DNA of 64,000 bases, taken from NCBI RefSeq assembly GCF_015668195.1, contig NZ_JADPFC010000002.1, positions 573,464 to 637,463 of the forward strand, read 5' to 3'. Below are positions 24,958 to 34,464 of the stretch, one piece after another. Both the position numbers and the translations under genes were made by a program. The DNA is from Romboutsia_C sp015668195 (GTDB lineage Bacteria > Bacillota > Clostridia > Peptostreptococcales > Peptostreptococcaceae). The notes below the pieces were generated by a model, which did no database searches, was not told the DNA's origin, and saw only the letters and a program-made list of their open reading frames with translations. Each line of letters begins with the position of its first letter. Within the stretch, counting starts at the first letter, position 1.

Positions 24958-25845
24958 CTAGAATAACAGTATAATAACACATGTTACTACCCATAACAAA
25001 ACATCTATTTTTAAACTAGTATCATTTAATACAACATCCGTTGGATTTCCTTCATCACTTATATTAATAATATAACTGTACCTAAAAATACCATATATTA
25101 CAAATATAGTTGTAAATATCATATTAGGATTATCTATACTACTCGTAGAATAAAGCGCATAGCAAACTATTGTACAACTTTGAACTACCGTAATCATTTG
25201 ATCTATTATTTCTTCATTATAATCTTTAAGTATCTTTCTATGATCTCCTGCACTACTTTTTAAAGTATTTATCTCTTTCTTCCTTTTTCCAAGTCCTAAA
25301 AATAATGATAAAAAGAATGTACATAATATTATCCAATTTGATAGTTGTACACCTACTGATACACTCCCTGCAAGTATTCTAAGTATAAATCCTATAGCTA
25401 TAGAACATACATCTAATAAAACTATATTTTTCAATTTAAATGAGTATAATATATTATTTAATAAGTATAATATTATTACCGCAGTTAATTTTAAATTTAC
25501 CAATAGTGATAAAGATATTGAAGCTATTACTAATACTACTCCTAATATCACAGCTTTTTCTTTTTTTATAGCTCCACTAGCTAATGGTCTTTTACATTTT
25601 TTAGGATGACATTTATCCTTTTCTATATCTACTATGTCATTTAATATATATACTGCTGATGAAATAAGGCAAAAACATATAAATGCTATCATAGATTTAT
25701 AGAATAAATTTATATGTATTATATTTCCTGAAAATACTATTGCTGATAATACAAATAAGTTCTTTATGTACTGTTTTGGTCTCATAAGATTTATATATTC
25801 TTTATAAAAACTATATTTTTCTTGCTTTATATTATATTGCTCCAT
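24958..25845 (-). CDS. UbiA-superfamily prenyltransferase, polyprenyl-phosphate phosphoribosyltransferase type, copy 1
   Basis: 295 residues, about eight TM helices. The first Asp-rich motif is NDIVDIEKDKCHPKKCKRPLASG and the second region reads YSFKLKNIVLLDV...GFILRILAG. This pattern and the N-terminal MRPKQYIKN match decaprenyl-phosphate phosphoribose (DPPR) synthases such as mycobacterial Rv3806c rather than quinone-pathway UbiA. The expected reaction is PRPP plus polyprenyl phosphate giving polyprenyl-phosphate-5-phosphoribose. In an operon between a GT-C-like protein and DedA; this cassette has no HAD phosphatase, unlike the second one (50158). The substrate is inferred from the family. 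Confidence 0.85.
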   Translation of the reverse strand: MEQYNIKQEKYSFYKEYINLMRPKQYIKNLFVLSAIVFSGNIIHINLFYKSMIAFICFCLISSAVYILNDIVDIEKDKCHPKKCKRPLASGAIKKEKAVILGVVLVIASISLSLLVNLKLTAVIILYLLNNILYSFKLKNIVLLDVCSIAIGFILRILAGSVSVGVQLSNWIILCTFFLSLFLGLGKRKKEINTLKSSAGDHRKILKDYNEEIIDQMITVVQSCTIVCYALYSTSSIDNPNMIFTTIFVIYGIFRYSYIINISDEGNPTDVVLNDTSLKIDVLLWVVTCVIILLF

Positions 25846-25897
25846 ACTTTCCCCCCAAAATAATCCCTATCTCTCATATATATCCCTGTTATTAAAT

Positions 25898-27139
25898 TTA
25901 TAGTCTAGGTAAAATTTGTACCCCTAAGTTAAATATTTTTATAAAACCTTGTCCATTACTTAATATAACTGTAGTCAAAACAATAATTAAAAATAAATTT
26001 ACACTTTTTATATTTTCACTTTTAATATTCTTACAAAAATGTGCTAATAGTATTATTATTGCAAAACCAAAATGTATAGTCATTATATTAGCATTTAATA
26101 AATTAAATCCAACAATTCCATGCATAAAAATATTAAATAATATTATACCAGCACTTAACTTAACTATATCGTCTTTTCTATTAATAATAATAGATGCTAT
26201 ACATAAACATAATATAATCATAAATATTACAAAATATATGATATTTATATTGTCAGTTTGCATCATCTTATAATTAATCCCATTTACTCCATAAGTTGTT
26301 ATTTCGTTTCCAGGAAAATAGATACTTGGGTATAAAAGCCTAAATAATATCATTTTTATCTTTTCAATCCAAGTTCCATTAAATACATACGCTGAATTGT
26401 CTTTTATACCTGAAACTGTATTTAATAATGATATAGAATTAGTCATTATTATAGCTATATATGATGTTAAAGCAAAAACTGTTAAATGTTTAATATATTT
26501 TTTAAATTGAGTTTTGTATTTAATAATTAAATTTAATACGTATATATATATATTACTAACAGTTATTCCAAATAGTGGTATTGCAGCTAAATCTAATAAA
26601 TAATTTTCTTTATTTTTATGAACTAAATATATAAATAATATTATAGATAATTGAGCATATATAAATCTTTCTATACTAAGACTCATAAATAACTGTGGAA
26701 ATGAAAATAAGAATATCCCCATTATTGTATAAAGTGTTGTTTTATTCAATTTTAATGATTTTAAATAGCTGAAAATTAAAGTTATAGATATAGAACTAAC
26801 TGCTATCTGTAACAATGTCAATCCTATCCCATATAAATAATCAACCCTTATGCCTATCTTTGAAGATAAAAATTGGCTTATAACAAATATTGGATATGCT
26901 ATAATAGAAACTATTTTTGAAAAAAGAATATGCTTGTTATTATCTTTATTTTCAACAAATATATTTCGTTCAAATAAAACACCTGAATCTGAATCTAATA
27001 TAACATCAAATGTATTTTTCGTTTCATAAAGTATAGTTGTATTATAAAAAAATATACCTGATATTAAAGTGTATATTGTTGCCACAATAAGAAATATAAT
27101 CAACTCCTCTTTATATTTCATATAAGTTTTTCTTATCAT
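25898..27139 (-). CDS. Polytopic membrane protein, likely GT-C-type glycosyltransferase, copy 1
   Basis: 413 residues with about ten TM helices. The first extracellular loop carries an acidic motif (DVILDSDSGVLFE), as in GT-C enzymes that use polyprenyl-phosphate sugars. A paralogue with the same motif (DVLLDTDTGVL) is at 51733. Its start overlaps the end of the acyltransferase gene by 29 bp, so translation may be coupled. Likely to use the lipid-linked sugar made by the adjacent UbiA pathway; acceptor unknown. No named family is recognised with certainty. Confidence 0.7.
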   Translation of the reverse strand: MIRKTYMKYKEELIIFLIVATIYTLISGIFFYNTTILYETKNTFDVILDSDSGVLFERNIFVENKDNNKHILFSKIVSIIAYPIFVISQFLSSKIGIRVDYLYGIGLTLLQIAVSSISITLIFSYLKSLKLNKTTLYTIMGIFLFSFPQLFMSLSIERFIYAQLSIILFIYLVHKNKENYLLDLAAIPLFGITVSNIYIYVLNLIIKYKTQFKKYIKHLTVFALTSYIAIIMTNSISLLNTVSGIKDNSAYVFNGTWIEKIKMILFRLLYPSIYFPGNEITTYGVNGINYKMMQTDNINIIYFVIFMIILCLCIASIIINRKDDIVKLSAGIILFNIFMHGIVGFNLLNANIMTIHFGFAIIILLAHFCKNIKSENIKSVNLFLIIVLTTVILSNGQGFIKIFNLGVQILPRL

Positions 27140-28181
27140 TTTGTACCCCCTTTGTTAATAGTTTAATATTTTCAAACTTACCAAAAATCCTTGCAAATAT
27201 TAAATTAAGATATATAACTAAAACCGTATTGATTAACACCATTATAATTTTATAAATAATATTTTCACTTATATCAAATAAATATATATATATTGGCCTA
27301 ACCAATAAATATGTAAACGGGTGATATAAGTACAATGTAAAGCCATAAGTGGAATATTGATTTACTAACCTACTTATATATTTTGTTTTGCCTATATTTA
27401 AAATATAATCTCTTAAAATATATAACAAATTAAATGCTATAATCGTATATATTAAAAATATAAAGTTTGGAGGAAACTTGTTTTTTTGCATATCCATAAC
27501 AAACTGGTCTTTAGAAATCAAATAAATTAATATTGCACTCATCAAAGTTATTATTATTAAATTTGATAATTTACTTATTTTTATTTCTTTCAGTTTATTG
27601 TAAAAAAATCCTGCATATATCCAGAATGCATAGAATATAACATTTTTTAAAACTGTAAGATTATCTATATTATTCATATATACTATAAGACAAGATATTA
27701 AAATCATAGGTATATATTTAAATTTATTACCTAGTGTATTATATAAATTGTACATAATCGGTATAAATGGAACTAAAATTAAGTATACTGGTATAAACCA
27801 TAGATGCCATGTAATAAATTGTAATGTAACACTAGGTTCTTTAAATACATTAAAGCTACTTATAACAAACTCCTTAAAACTTAAATATGTAATAGTCGTA
27901 CCAAGAATATTAGCTACATATTCTATAAATACTAGAAATATTATAAATATAAAATATGGTATTAATATTCTAGGTATTCTTGAAATAATATATTTAGCAT
28001 ATGATTTTTTATTACTTAACGAATAACTTGCTCCAGTTATAAAAAATACTACTGCCATCTCAAAAAGAAAAAAAGATTTAATTTTAGTTCCAAAATTCGG
28101 AAACCAATATAATGTATGTATAAATCCAATGATATACATCATAATTAAACCCCTATATATATCTAATTTTTCATCCCTCAT
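27111..28181 (-). CDS. Acyltransferase 3 family membrane protein, copy 1
   Basis: 356 residues, about ten TM helices. N-terminal RDEKLDIYRGLIMMYIIGFIH is the start of the acyltransferase 3 (OafA/WecH) fold, in which the Arg and a His in the first helix take part in acyl transfer; FFITGASYSL follows. It probably O-acylates a surface glycan. First gene of the minus-strand cassette acyltransferase, GT-C-like, UbiA, DedA. A paralogue is at 48602 on the other strand. Confidence 0.85.
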   Translation of the reverse strand: MRDEKLDIYRGLIMMYIIGFIHTLYWFPNFGTKIKSFFLFEMAVVFFITGASYSLSNKKSYAKYIISRIPRILIPYFIFIIFLVFIEYVANILGTTITYLSFKEFVISSFNVFKEPSVTLQFITWHLWFIPVYLILVPFIPIMYNLYNTLGNKFKYIPMILISCLIVYMNNIDNLTVLKNVIFYAFWIYAGFFYNKLKEIKISKLSNLIIITLMSAILIYLISKDQFVMDMQKNKFPPNFIFLIYTIIAFNLLYILRDYILNIGKTKYISRLVNQYSTYGFTLYLYHPFTYLLVRPIYIYLFDISENIIYKIIMVLINTVLVIYLNLIFARIFGKFENIKLLTKGVQNDKKNLYEI

Positions 28182-28289
28182 AATTATTCTATATTCTTAA
28201 CCCCCTATAATTTGTTCTGTACCTAAATTTAGTTTATCTTGTTGAATAGCTTAGAATATATTTAAATTCCAACCTTAATTTATATAAGT

Positions 28290-28450
28290 ATCTGTATAAG
28301 CAAATAAAAAGGATATAACTATTATTGTTATATCCATAATTAATTACAATTTTTTGAAATTTTTGATTTTCTCAAATCATATTAACATCTACTCTAGTAA
28401 TTATTAGACACTAAAATCATTTTAACATAATTTTCCATGTTTTTCACTAT
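28290..28450. repeat. Direct repeat A, right copy, flanking glycan cassette 1
   Basis: Similar over about 160 bp to 24130-24290, same orientation. It is followed by an xre fossil (28546-28605), so the repeat unit is the 3' flank of an xre gene. Confidence 0.7.
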
Positions 28451-28545
28451 TTTTTACTTTTGCCTTTTTGCTTTATTTAAAGTTTTTATGTCTAATCTTT
28501 TAAATATTTATTTCAGCACAAACTATAAATGCTATATATATCAAT

Positions 28546-28605
28546 AAATTGTTTTTTAATGTATCTATATATCATTTACTAGGAATGAGTGATTGTTTTT
28601 ACCAA
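28546..28605 (+). pseudogene. Fossil of an xre gene
   Basis: Translation gives FFNVSIYHLLGMSD, matching YFNVSIDYLLGVSND of xre copy 1 at the end of its HTH domain. No upstream part of the gene survives. It sits about 120 bp before the 65-residue orphan gene, copying the xre-orphan order seen at 36751-37443. Confidence 0.65.
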
Positions 28606-28723
28606 ACATTTGTTTTAATTTTTTTACCATTTGTTTCCATATTGTGATACAATTATTTATAGATAGGAATTTCTATTTGAGATTTTAATTTATTTTATAT
28701 AGTTTTATAACAGGGGGATTATT

Positions 28724-28921
28724 ATGTTTTTTAATGATATTTTTATGGACAAAGATGTTGAAGGGTCGTACTCTAATAGCTATGATAAGATGATAAATTT
28801 AGCTAGTAGGGTTTTTGTTGATGATAGTGTGGATGCTGATAGGAAAAAGGAGCTTTATTTGTTGCTTTGTTGTGCTTATGGGCAGTTGGATGATGTAACA
28901 ACTTTTAGCTTAAATTCATAA
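28724..28921 (+). CDS. Short orphan protein resembling the C-terminal tail of the XRE regulators, copy A
   Basis: 65 residues with a clear RBS (GGGGGA) 8 nt before the ATG. The middle (YDKMINLASRVFVDDSVDADRKKELYLLL) aligns by eye with the tails of the XRE proteins (FFKDENITRDKKDELFKEIS) and with the 56-residue protein at 37273. It has no HTH domain. By analogy with SinI/SinR it might bind and neutralise an XRE partner; this is inference. The C-terminal 10 residues have no counterpart. Confidence 0.65.
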   Translation: MFFNDIFMDKDVEGSYSNSYDKMINLASRVFVDDSVDADRKKELYLLLCCAYGQLDDVTTFSLNS

Positions 28922-28943
28922 TCATATTTTACCATATTAAAAA

Positions 28944-28982
28944 CACCCCAATTGTTAGAATTTTGGTCTAACAATTGGGGTG
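28944..28982 (-). terminator. Terminator of the GtrII-like gene
   Basis: 16-bp perfect stem CACCCCAATTGTTAGA; followed by TTTTTAA on the minus strand only. Confidence 0.8.
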
Positions 28983-29010
28983 CAGTACAGACTTTCGTAT
29001 ATACTCTTTT

Positions 29011-30564
29011 TTAACTAAATTTAACCACAACTACATCATCAATTTTCTTTATACACTCTTTGTTAGGGAATGACTTCATACTTTTATATTCTTCTGAATT
29101 CATTATTTCATTTGCCTTTTTATCACTAACAGAATTTAGATTAAGACCTATGTAATACTTAATAAATTGGTTAAAATGGTAATCTGAAAAGAATATGCTA
29201 TTGCCATCTGTCCCTGTAACATGTCCAATATACTCACTGTAATTACCAGGTGTATTATGAGTATAAGGACTTCCTGCAAATAGTACTGGAGTAGAAGGAT
29301 TATATTCTTCGCTCATCTCTAATCTATCAACCACCCTTACTGCTAATGAATACTCTTTTTCATATCTTTGATGCATATTTAAGTATGATATATTAGCAAC
29401 TAATATAAAGTTCCAAATGATTATCCAAGTAATAACTAATGGGAAACTATAAACTATTTGTTGTAACAAATTATTTATACCTTTTTTAATCGATATTTTT
29501 TCATTTAAGGTAATTATCGCTACAAATAAAAGTGACCAAGACATCCTCATAACCATATGATATGCCGTACCCTCTGAAATGAAATATGCAAATCCAGTAA
29601 TAAAAGGAATACTAACTAATGCAACTAAGACTAATATTAACTTTAATATATCTTTGTAAATCTTATTTAATTTAATTAAATATAATAACATAATTCCTGC
29701 AAAAACAAATAATAATAATATTAGACTAGAAAATGAAGCGTCATATCCACCTGTTACAACTTTAGGTAAATTTTTAAATTCCGTTAATATGTTTAATATA
29801 GATTGTTTATTAATAGAAAATCCTTGATCTGCTCCTTGATAAGAACCAAGACCTCTGTGTAATATAAAAATAAATACTTTTAAAATAATAAAATATAGAA
29901 TCATTCCAATAAGTGCCATAATTACAAATCTCATAGCATACTTTATGTTGTCTACAATATCTTCATCCTCATTAAATACTTTTAACATAATAACTAATAA
30001 TGATAAAAGTACAGCAAATCCTAAATTAACTTGGTATATTCCTATTGCAAATGCTAATATAACTCCTGCAACAAAATATCCTCTTTTATATTTTTTAGTT
30101 ATAAATACAGCTAGTGCCGATAACATCATACCCATCATATATCCATCGGCTAAAAACATATATGAAAATGTACTTGTGACTACAGGAAATGTTACGATAA
30201 TAGCTGATATGGCTATTGCACTAGACATCTTTTTTATTTCTAAGACGTTCACAATTATAGCACATGTTATACCTATAAATACTAAAGATAACATTCCTAT
30301 TACCCATGGTGTATCTACTATAGAAGATAATTTTTGAGATTCATTTAAAAACCATCTTCCCATATGTATCCAAATTTTGTCTCCTTTGAAGTTATACATA
30401 CTATCCCAGTTTGGTAGTACATTTACAAACATGAATATATGAGTCAATAATCCTAAAACCATCACTGTTATAAATGCTGCTTTTTCTACATTTGAAATTT
30501 TAGAGTATATTTTTCTAAAATCAATCTTTTCAGTATTTTTTATTTTGTTAATAATCTTACTCAT
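29011..30564 (-). CDS. GtrII-type glucosyltransferase-domain membrane protein
   Basis: 517 residues with about 11 TM helices and a long extracellular C-terminal part. FLADGYMMGMMLSALAVF, followed by GIYQVNLGFAVLL, is typical of the GtrII domain, which adds glucosyl residues from a lipid-linked donor to surface polymers. The first loop has NVLPNWDSMYNF with the acidic residue expected of GT-C-like enzymes. It lies alone between the small orphan gene and the first slpA-like gene, with its own terminator. The acceptor could be the wall polymer or an S-layer protein; unknown. Confidence 0.78.
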   Translation of the reverse strand: MSKIINKIKNTEKIDFRKIYSKISNVEKAAFITVMVLGLLTHIFMFVNVLPNWDSMYNFKGDKIWIHMGRWFLNESQKLSSIVDTPWVIGMLSLVFIGITCAIIVNVLEIKKMSSAIAISAIIVTFPVVTSTFSYMFLADGYMMGMMLSALAVFITKKYKRGYFVAGVILAFAIGIYQVNLGFAVLLSLLVIMLKVFNEDEDIVDNIKYAMRFVIMALIGMILYFIILKVFIFILHRGLGSYQGADQGFSINKQSILNILTEFKNLPKVVTGGYDASFSSLILLLFVFAGIMLLYLIKLNKIYKDILKLILVLVALVSIPFITGFAYFISEGTAYHMVMRMSWSLLFVAIITLNEKISIKKGINNLLQQIVYSFPLVITWIIIWNFILVANISYLNMHQRYEKEYSLAVRVVDRLEMSEEYNPSTPVLFAGSPYTHNTPGNYSEYIGHVTGTDGNSIFFSDYHFNQFIKYYIGLNLNSVSDKKANEIMNSEEYKSMKSFPNKECIKKIDDVVVVKFS

Positions 30565-30695
30565 TTTGCTCCCATTCTATAAAGTTTTATTTTTTGTATT
30601 TACTCTGCGAATACTTAATATATTCTATATTATTTTTTATATTTTTACAATTATAACATATTTTCTACTTAAATAAGTTAACTATAAGAAGCTAA

Positions 30696-30727
30696 AAAAG
30701 AGTATAGACTTTCGTCTATACTCTTTT
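30696..30727 (-). terminator. Terminator of slpA-like gene 1
   Basis: 14-bp perfect stem AAAAGAGTATAGAC with a TTTC loop, 30 bp past the stop codon. Confidence 0.8.
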
Positions 30728-30759
30728 AGGAAGATTAATGAAATTATATTAAACAAATA

Positions 30760-32964
30760 TTATTTTGTGAATAAGTCAGATATAGTTGACCAAACTTGAG
30801 CAGCTATTCCGTATCCTATTTGAGTCTTAGTAGCATCTTCTTTGCTTAATGCTTTTATTACTGATTGTTGAGATGCATTTACAGCATTAGTAGCTAATAC
30901 TACTGGAGCATTTTCTTTACCAGCTAAAGCACCTGCTGATAATGAGTCAACTAATCCTTGATTATCAGACTTAGCTACATAGAATTCATTAAATCCATTT
31001 TTGTAGAATTCTTTTACAACTGCAGCGTTAGTATCTTGTCTATCATCACCAGCTAATCTTTGTACTGTTCCTTTAGCATCAGATGCTTTTATTTGATCTT
31101 CTAATTTAGTAGATACACTATTAGCACCACCTGTTATATATGTCTTAGTTAAGCCAGCATTTTCCATATATTCTAATTGGTCAGCACTTAATCCATTTTT
31201 AGCATCAACTAATAATATTGGATTTGCAGTATTTTGAGTTGCTCCACCTTTAGCAGCAACACCAGCTATACTCATAGCATCTGCTTGTGCATATCCACCA
31301 GCTATGAACATTTCATCTTGCTTAGCTCCCATTTTTTGAGCTATTGCTAAAGAAGTTTCATATCTGTCATTACCTTTTATTCTTATTACATTAGCTTTAG
31401 CTATTCCTTTAGCTTGTAGTTGAGTTTCAACAGATTTAGATATAGTGTTTTCTCCACCTATTACATAAACATTTCCGCCAGCTTTCATTACTCTTGTTAT
31501 TTCGTCCATAGTTTTATCAGAAACTTTATCTTTTCCTGTTAATAATATTGGAGCATTTTGTTGTCTTGCAAATGGAGTAGCAGCTAACCCATCTGCTAAA
31601 GAATTTCCTGAAACTAATACAACATTGTTTGCTGTTTTTTCAGTTGCAAATGTAGCTTTACTTACTTGAACAGCTGTGTCATATCTATCCATACCAGCTA
31701 ATGTAGTTATTTGAGGATTTGTTTTTTGTCCTTCTGGATTTATCATATTTTGTAAATCAGTTAAGTTTTTGCTGCTTCCTGATATAACTATCTTAGCGTA
31801 TGCACCATTTGCTGAAGTGTGATCTGCTGTTATAGATGCTATATTAGGCATAGTTTCATCCATTTCATCAGTTTTGTCTACTGGTAAAGTTATTGTTAAT
31901 GTTCCGTTAGTAGTATCTAATGTATTAGTAGCTTTTTCTATTTGTCCATTAACTTTTGTAGTATTATATTCTGCTATGAATTTTTCTAATTGATTTCCTT
32001 CAATTGTAAATCTTCCTATGTTAAAGTCGTATAAATCTGTAGCTTTGAAGTTTGTAGTTTTTGCTGCTTCATAGTCAACACCGTAGTTTCTAGTCGCTTC
32101 AAAGTCACTTGGTTGTCCATTTTGAGCTTGCTCTAAAGCTTCTCTTTCAACTTCAAATCCAGTTACTACTGTATCTGCATTTGTTGCTGCAGTAGCATCA
32201 GTTACACCTGATATAACTTTTCCATCTTTGTCTAAATAACTTCCCATTTTATCTTGAGAATAAATAGGGTCATTTAAATTAAGTTTTGTATCACCTGTTT
32301 TTATAACTAATGGCTTATCATTATTCTTTAATTCTAATGATAATGTATTTGCATCAACTCTAGTTACATCTTCTATTGCTTTTGGAGCATCTGCAGCTAA
32401 TTTGCTAACTACTGGAGTTGTCTCTTTTTTATCTTGAGTTGTTTCTCCTGCTTGAGCTTGTTTATTTCCTGCTGGAGTTGATTGAGCTTTAGTTAACTCA
32501 GTATATAAATTATTTATATCATCTTGAGTGTATGTTCCTTCTTTCCAGTTAACTATTTGTCCATTAACTGTTTTATGTCCATTATCTATTACTTCTATAT
32601 TTAAAAATTTATTTGTTGTATCATTTAATTTAGCTAAAGCAACATCTAATTGTTCCATAGTTGTTATAGCTTCTTTAGTCCCATTTGCTTCAGTAAGATT
32701 TATAGTATAAACACATTGTCCTGCTTTAGCTGCTTCTTTTGCACCATTATACTGATACTGAGCTCCTGTTGCCATTAAATCCTCATCGTCAGTGTACTTA
32801 GTGTTTAAAAATCCTTGTATTTCCCCTTTTAATTGAGCTACTGCCTTAGCATCAGTAGAAGCTATTACTTGATTATCTAAAGTATCAGCAAAAGCTAATG
32901 CTGGAGCTACTGAAGTTGCCGCACTAACTGCAGCTATTGTTATAGCCATATTTCTTTTTTTCAT
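30760..32964 (-). CDS. SlpA-like S-layer precursor 1
   Basis: 734 residues. Signal peptide 1-26 (ALAFA), a variable LMW-like region about 27-400, a short segment AKIVISGSSKNLTDLQNMI where C. difficile SlpA has the LMW/HMW interaction element, then three CWB2 repeats 420-734 (AGMDRYDTA, KGNDRYETS, AGDDRQDTN). Size and layout match S-layer precursors; GC is a little higher and codon use more even than in neighbours, as expected for an abundant protein. RBS GGAGGG. Promoter TTGAAA-17-TATGAT puts the 5' end at the TGTGAGAGATAC motif. Whether it is cleaved is unknown, since no Cwp84-type protease is in the window. Confidence 0.83.
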   Translation of the reverse strand: MKKRNMAITIAAVSAATSVAPALAFADTLDNQVIASTDAKAVAQLKGEIQGFLNTKYTDDEDLMATGAQYQYNGAKEAAKAGQCVYTINLTEANGTKEAITTMEQLDVALAKLNDTTNKFLNIEVIDNGHKTVNGQIVNWKEGTYTQDDINNLYTELTKAQSTPAGNKQAQAGETTQDKKETTPVVSKLAADAPKAIEDVTRVDANTLSLELKNNDKPLVIKTGDTKLNLNDPIYSQDKMGSYLDKDGKVISGVTDATAATNADTVVTGFEVEREALEQAQNGQPSDFEATRNYGVDYEAAKTTNFKATDLYDFNIGRFTIEGNQLEKFIAEYNTTKVNGQIEKATNTLDTTNGTLTITLPVDKTDEMDETMPNIASITADHTSANGAYAKIVISGSSKNLTDLQNMINPEGQKTNPQITTLAGMDRYDTAVQVSKATFATEKTANNVVLVSGNSLADGLAATPFARQQNAPILLTGKDKVSDKTMDEITRVMKAGGNVYVIGGENTISKSVETQLQAKGIAKANVIRIKGNDRYETSLAIAQKMGAKQDEMFIAGGYAQADAMSIAGVAAKGGATQNTANPILLVDAKNGLSADQLEYMENAGLTKTYITGGANSVSTKLEDQIKASDAKGTVQRLAGDDRQDTNAAVVKEFYKNGFNEFYVAKSDNQGLVDSLSAGALAGKENAPVVLATNAVNASQQSVIKALSKEDATKTQIGYGIAAQVWSTISDLFTK

Positions 32965-32992
32965 AATATTACCCTCCGATGTATGTTATTTT

Positions 32993-33057
32993 AACATCTC
33001 TCAGACCTTTGTATCTCTCACAGGACTAATCATAGTCTAGGAAAATATTTATTTCAA
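32993..33057 (-). promoter_or_regulatory. Promoter and 5' leader motif of slpA-like gene 1
   Basis: On the minus strand, -35 TTGAAA (33052-33057), 17 bp, -10 TATGAT (33029-33034). The transcript would begin at about TGTGAGAGATAC (33011-33022), followed by GAGATGTT (32993-33000). Both segments are complementary to the putative small RNAs: 11 of 12 and 8 of 8 bases. Confidence 0.65.
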
Positions 33058-33289
33058 CGGTTTTACTTAATATTTCAAATTTCCAAAATCCCCTTTTTTC
33101 GACATTTTTTAACATTCAAATCCATTTTTTTACATTTAGATTTCTCTATACACTAGCATTACATAGCTAAAGCCATCCCTTTTTTTCGACACCTTTCCCC
33201 TTTTTAGTTGAAATCAATACATTTTTGAACAAAAGATTCAATTCCTAACTATATTATTTCAAACATTATTCACAAGTATTTTTTTAATA

Positions 33290-33523
33290 TTATCCACATT
33301 TAACTATCCTCCTTATATGATTTACGCTCATTTTATATTCCCTAGCTAATATAGATGCATTAACTCCATTAAATCTTTTAATGATTTCTTCATTCCTTCT
33401 ATCCCTTATAGCACTGCTATAAGTTGGAACATATAAACTATTCCCTCCGTATAGTTTGCATATCTCTAAATATACTTCTTCACCAACTAGCTCATACAAA
33501 GCCTCTAAGTCTTCTCTTATCAT
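33290..33523 (-). CDS. Small Mor-family-like DNA-binding protein
   Basis: 77 residues. A C-terminal HTH (IIKRFNGVNASILAREYKMSVNHIRRIVK) after a GGNSLYVPT turn is the pattern of the Mor transcription activator family, known from phage Mu and scattered in clostridial genomes. RBS AGGAGG. It diverges from the DUF1659/DUF2922/YvrJ trio and may regulate it. Confidence 0.72.
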   Translation of the reverse strand: MIREDLEALYELVGEEVYLEICKLYGGNSLYVPTYSSAIRDRRNEEIIKRFNGVNASILAREYKMSVNHIRRIVKCG

Positions 33524-33750
33524 ACTTTCCTCCTATTTTTTATTATTTTCCTTACTTTTTCCTTCTATTTATATAGTAGTGTCACTAAATACCTCTTTCC
33601 ACAAAAGTATTTGAGAAACATATATCCCTTACATATGTTGTCAACATCCATTATAACTACATATAATTTTTCTCACCTATTATATAAGTATAAGCAAGGC
33701 AACTTGCTAAAATAACTTAGCTAATTGCTAAGAATATAAGGAGGATTATT

Positions 33751-33975
33751 ATGGCAGTAGTAGTAACTAAAAACCTATCAGGACTTAAATTAAGATATGA
33801 TTGTGGAAAGGATGATGAGACTGGAAAAAGCATAGTTAAAAGTAAAACTTATGCTAATATATCACCAGATGCACTAGACCAAGATGTATATGATGTTGCA
33901 ACAATAATTTCATCACTTCAATCTAACACACTTTTAAGTGTATCTAAAATAGACACTAATACTTTATCAGAATAA
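33751..33975 (+). CDS. DUF1659 protein
   Basis: 74 residues, strong RBS AAGGAGG. The motif AVVVTKNLSGLKLRYDCGKDDETGKSIVKSKTY fits DUF1659, a family of unknown function usually paired with DUF2922 and YvrJ in Firmicutes. It is the first gene of a three-gene plus-strand set (83 bp to the next). Confidence 0.78.
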   Translation: MAVVVTKNLSGLKLRYDCGKDDETGKSIVKSKTYANISPDALDQDVYDVATIISSLQSNTLLSVSKIDTNTLSE

Positions 33976-34057
33976 AATTGCTTGTACTTATCTATATTGT
34001 TTAGAATACTTTAAACACTATATAAAAAATTTAATTATTAATATTGGGGGTTATATT

Positions 34058-34285
34058 ATGGAGATAAAAAAGAAACTTGTAATGACTTTTAAGACTTTAA
34101 GTGGAAAAAATATTTCTTTATCAGTAGATGATCCTAGAGAAAATCTAACTGAAGCTGAGATAAAATCAGCTATGACTTTAGTTTTATCAAAAGGCGTATT
34201 TGTTGTAAATGGAGAGGAATTGGATACTTTAGTAGATGCTAAGGTAGTTCAAACTGATACTACTGAATATGATTTAGTTGTATAA
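34058..34285 (+). CDS. DUF2922 protein
   Basis: 75 residues. KKLVMTFKTLSGKNISLSVDDPRENLTEAEIKSAM is typical of DUF2922. RBS TGGGGG. Function unknown; it lies between DUF1659 and YvrJ, their usual partners. Confidence 0.8.
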   Translation: MEIKKKLVMTFKTLSGKNISLSVDDPRENLTEAEIKSAMTLVLSKGVFVVNGEELDTLVDAKVVQTDTTEYDLVV

Positions 34286-34289
34286 TTAG

Positions 34290-34439
34290 TTGGAAGATAA
34301 CTTGCAAAATCTGATTGCTAATGTTGGCTTTCCTATTGCTCTTTCTATGTATCTATTAGTTAGAATAGAAGGAAAGCTAACTAAACTAACAGATAGTATT
34401 AGTGAACTCTCTAAAAATATAGGGGCTGTCTCTAAATAG
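34290..34439 (+). CDS. YvrJ-family small membrane protein
   Basis: 49 residues from a TTG at 34290. The sequence EDNLQNLIANVGFPIALSMY, then LLVRIEGKLTKL, is the YvrJ signature (IxNxGFPIAVxxYLL). It starts 4 bp after the DUF2922 stop, so translation is probably coupled. A second in-frame TTG at 34302 has GGAAG 5 nt upstream, but the family normally begins with MEE/MED, which favours 34290. Function unknown. Confidence 0.75.
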   Translation: MEDNLQNLIANVGFPIALSMYLLVRIEGKLTKLTDSISELSKNIGAVSK

Positions 34440-34464
34440 AGGCTAGCTCCTTTTTATTTTTCTT

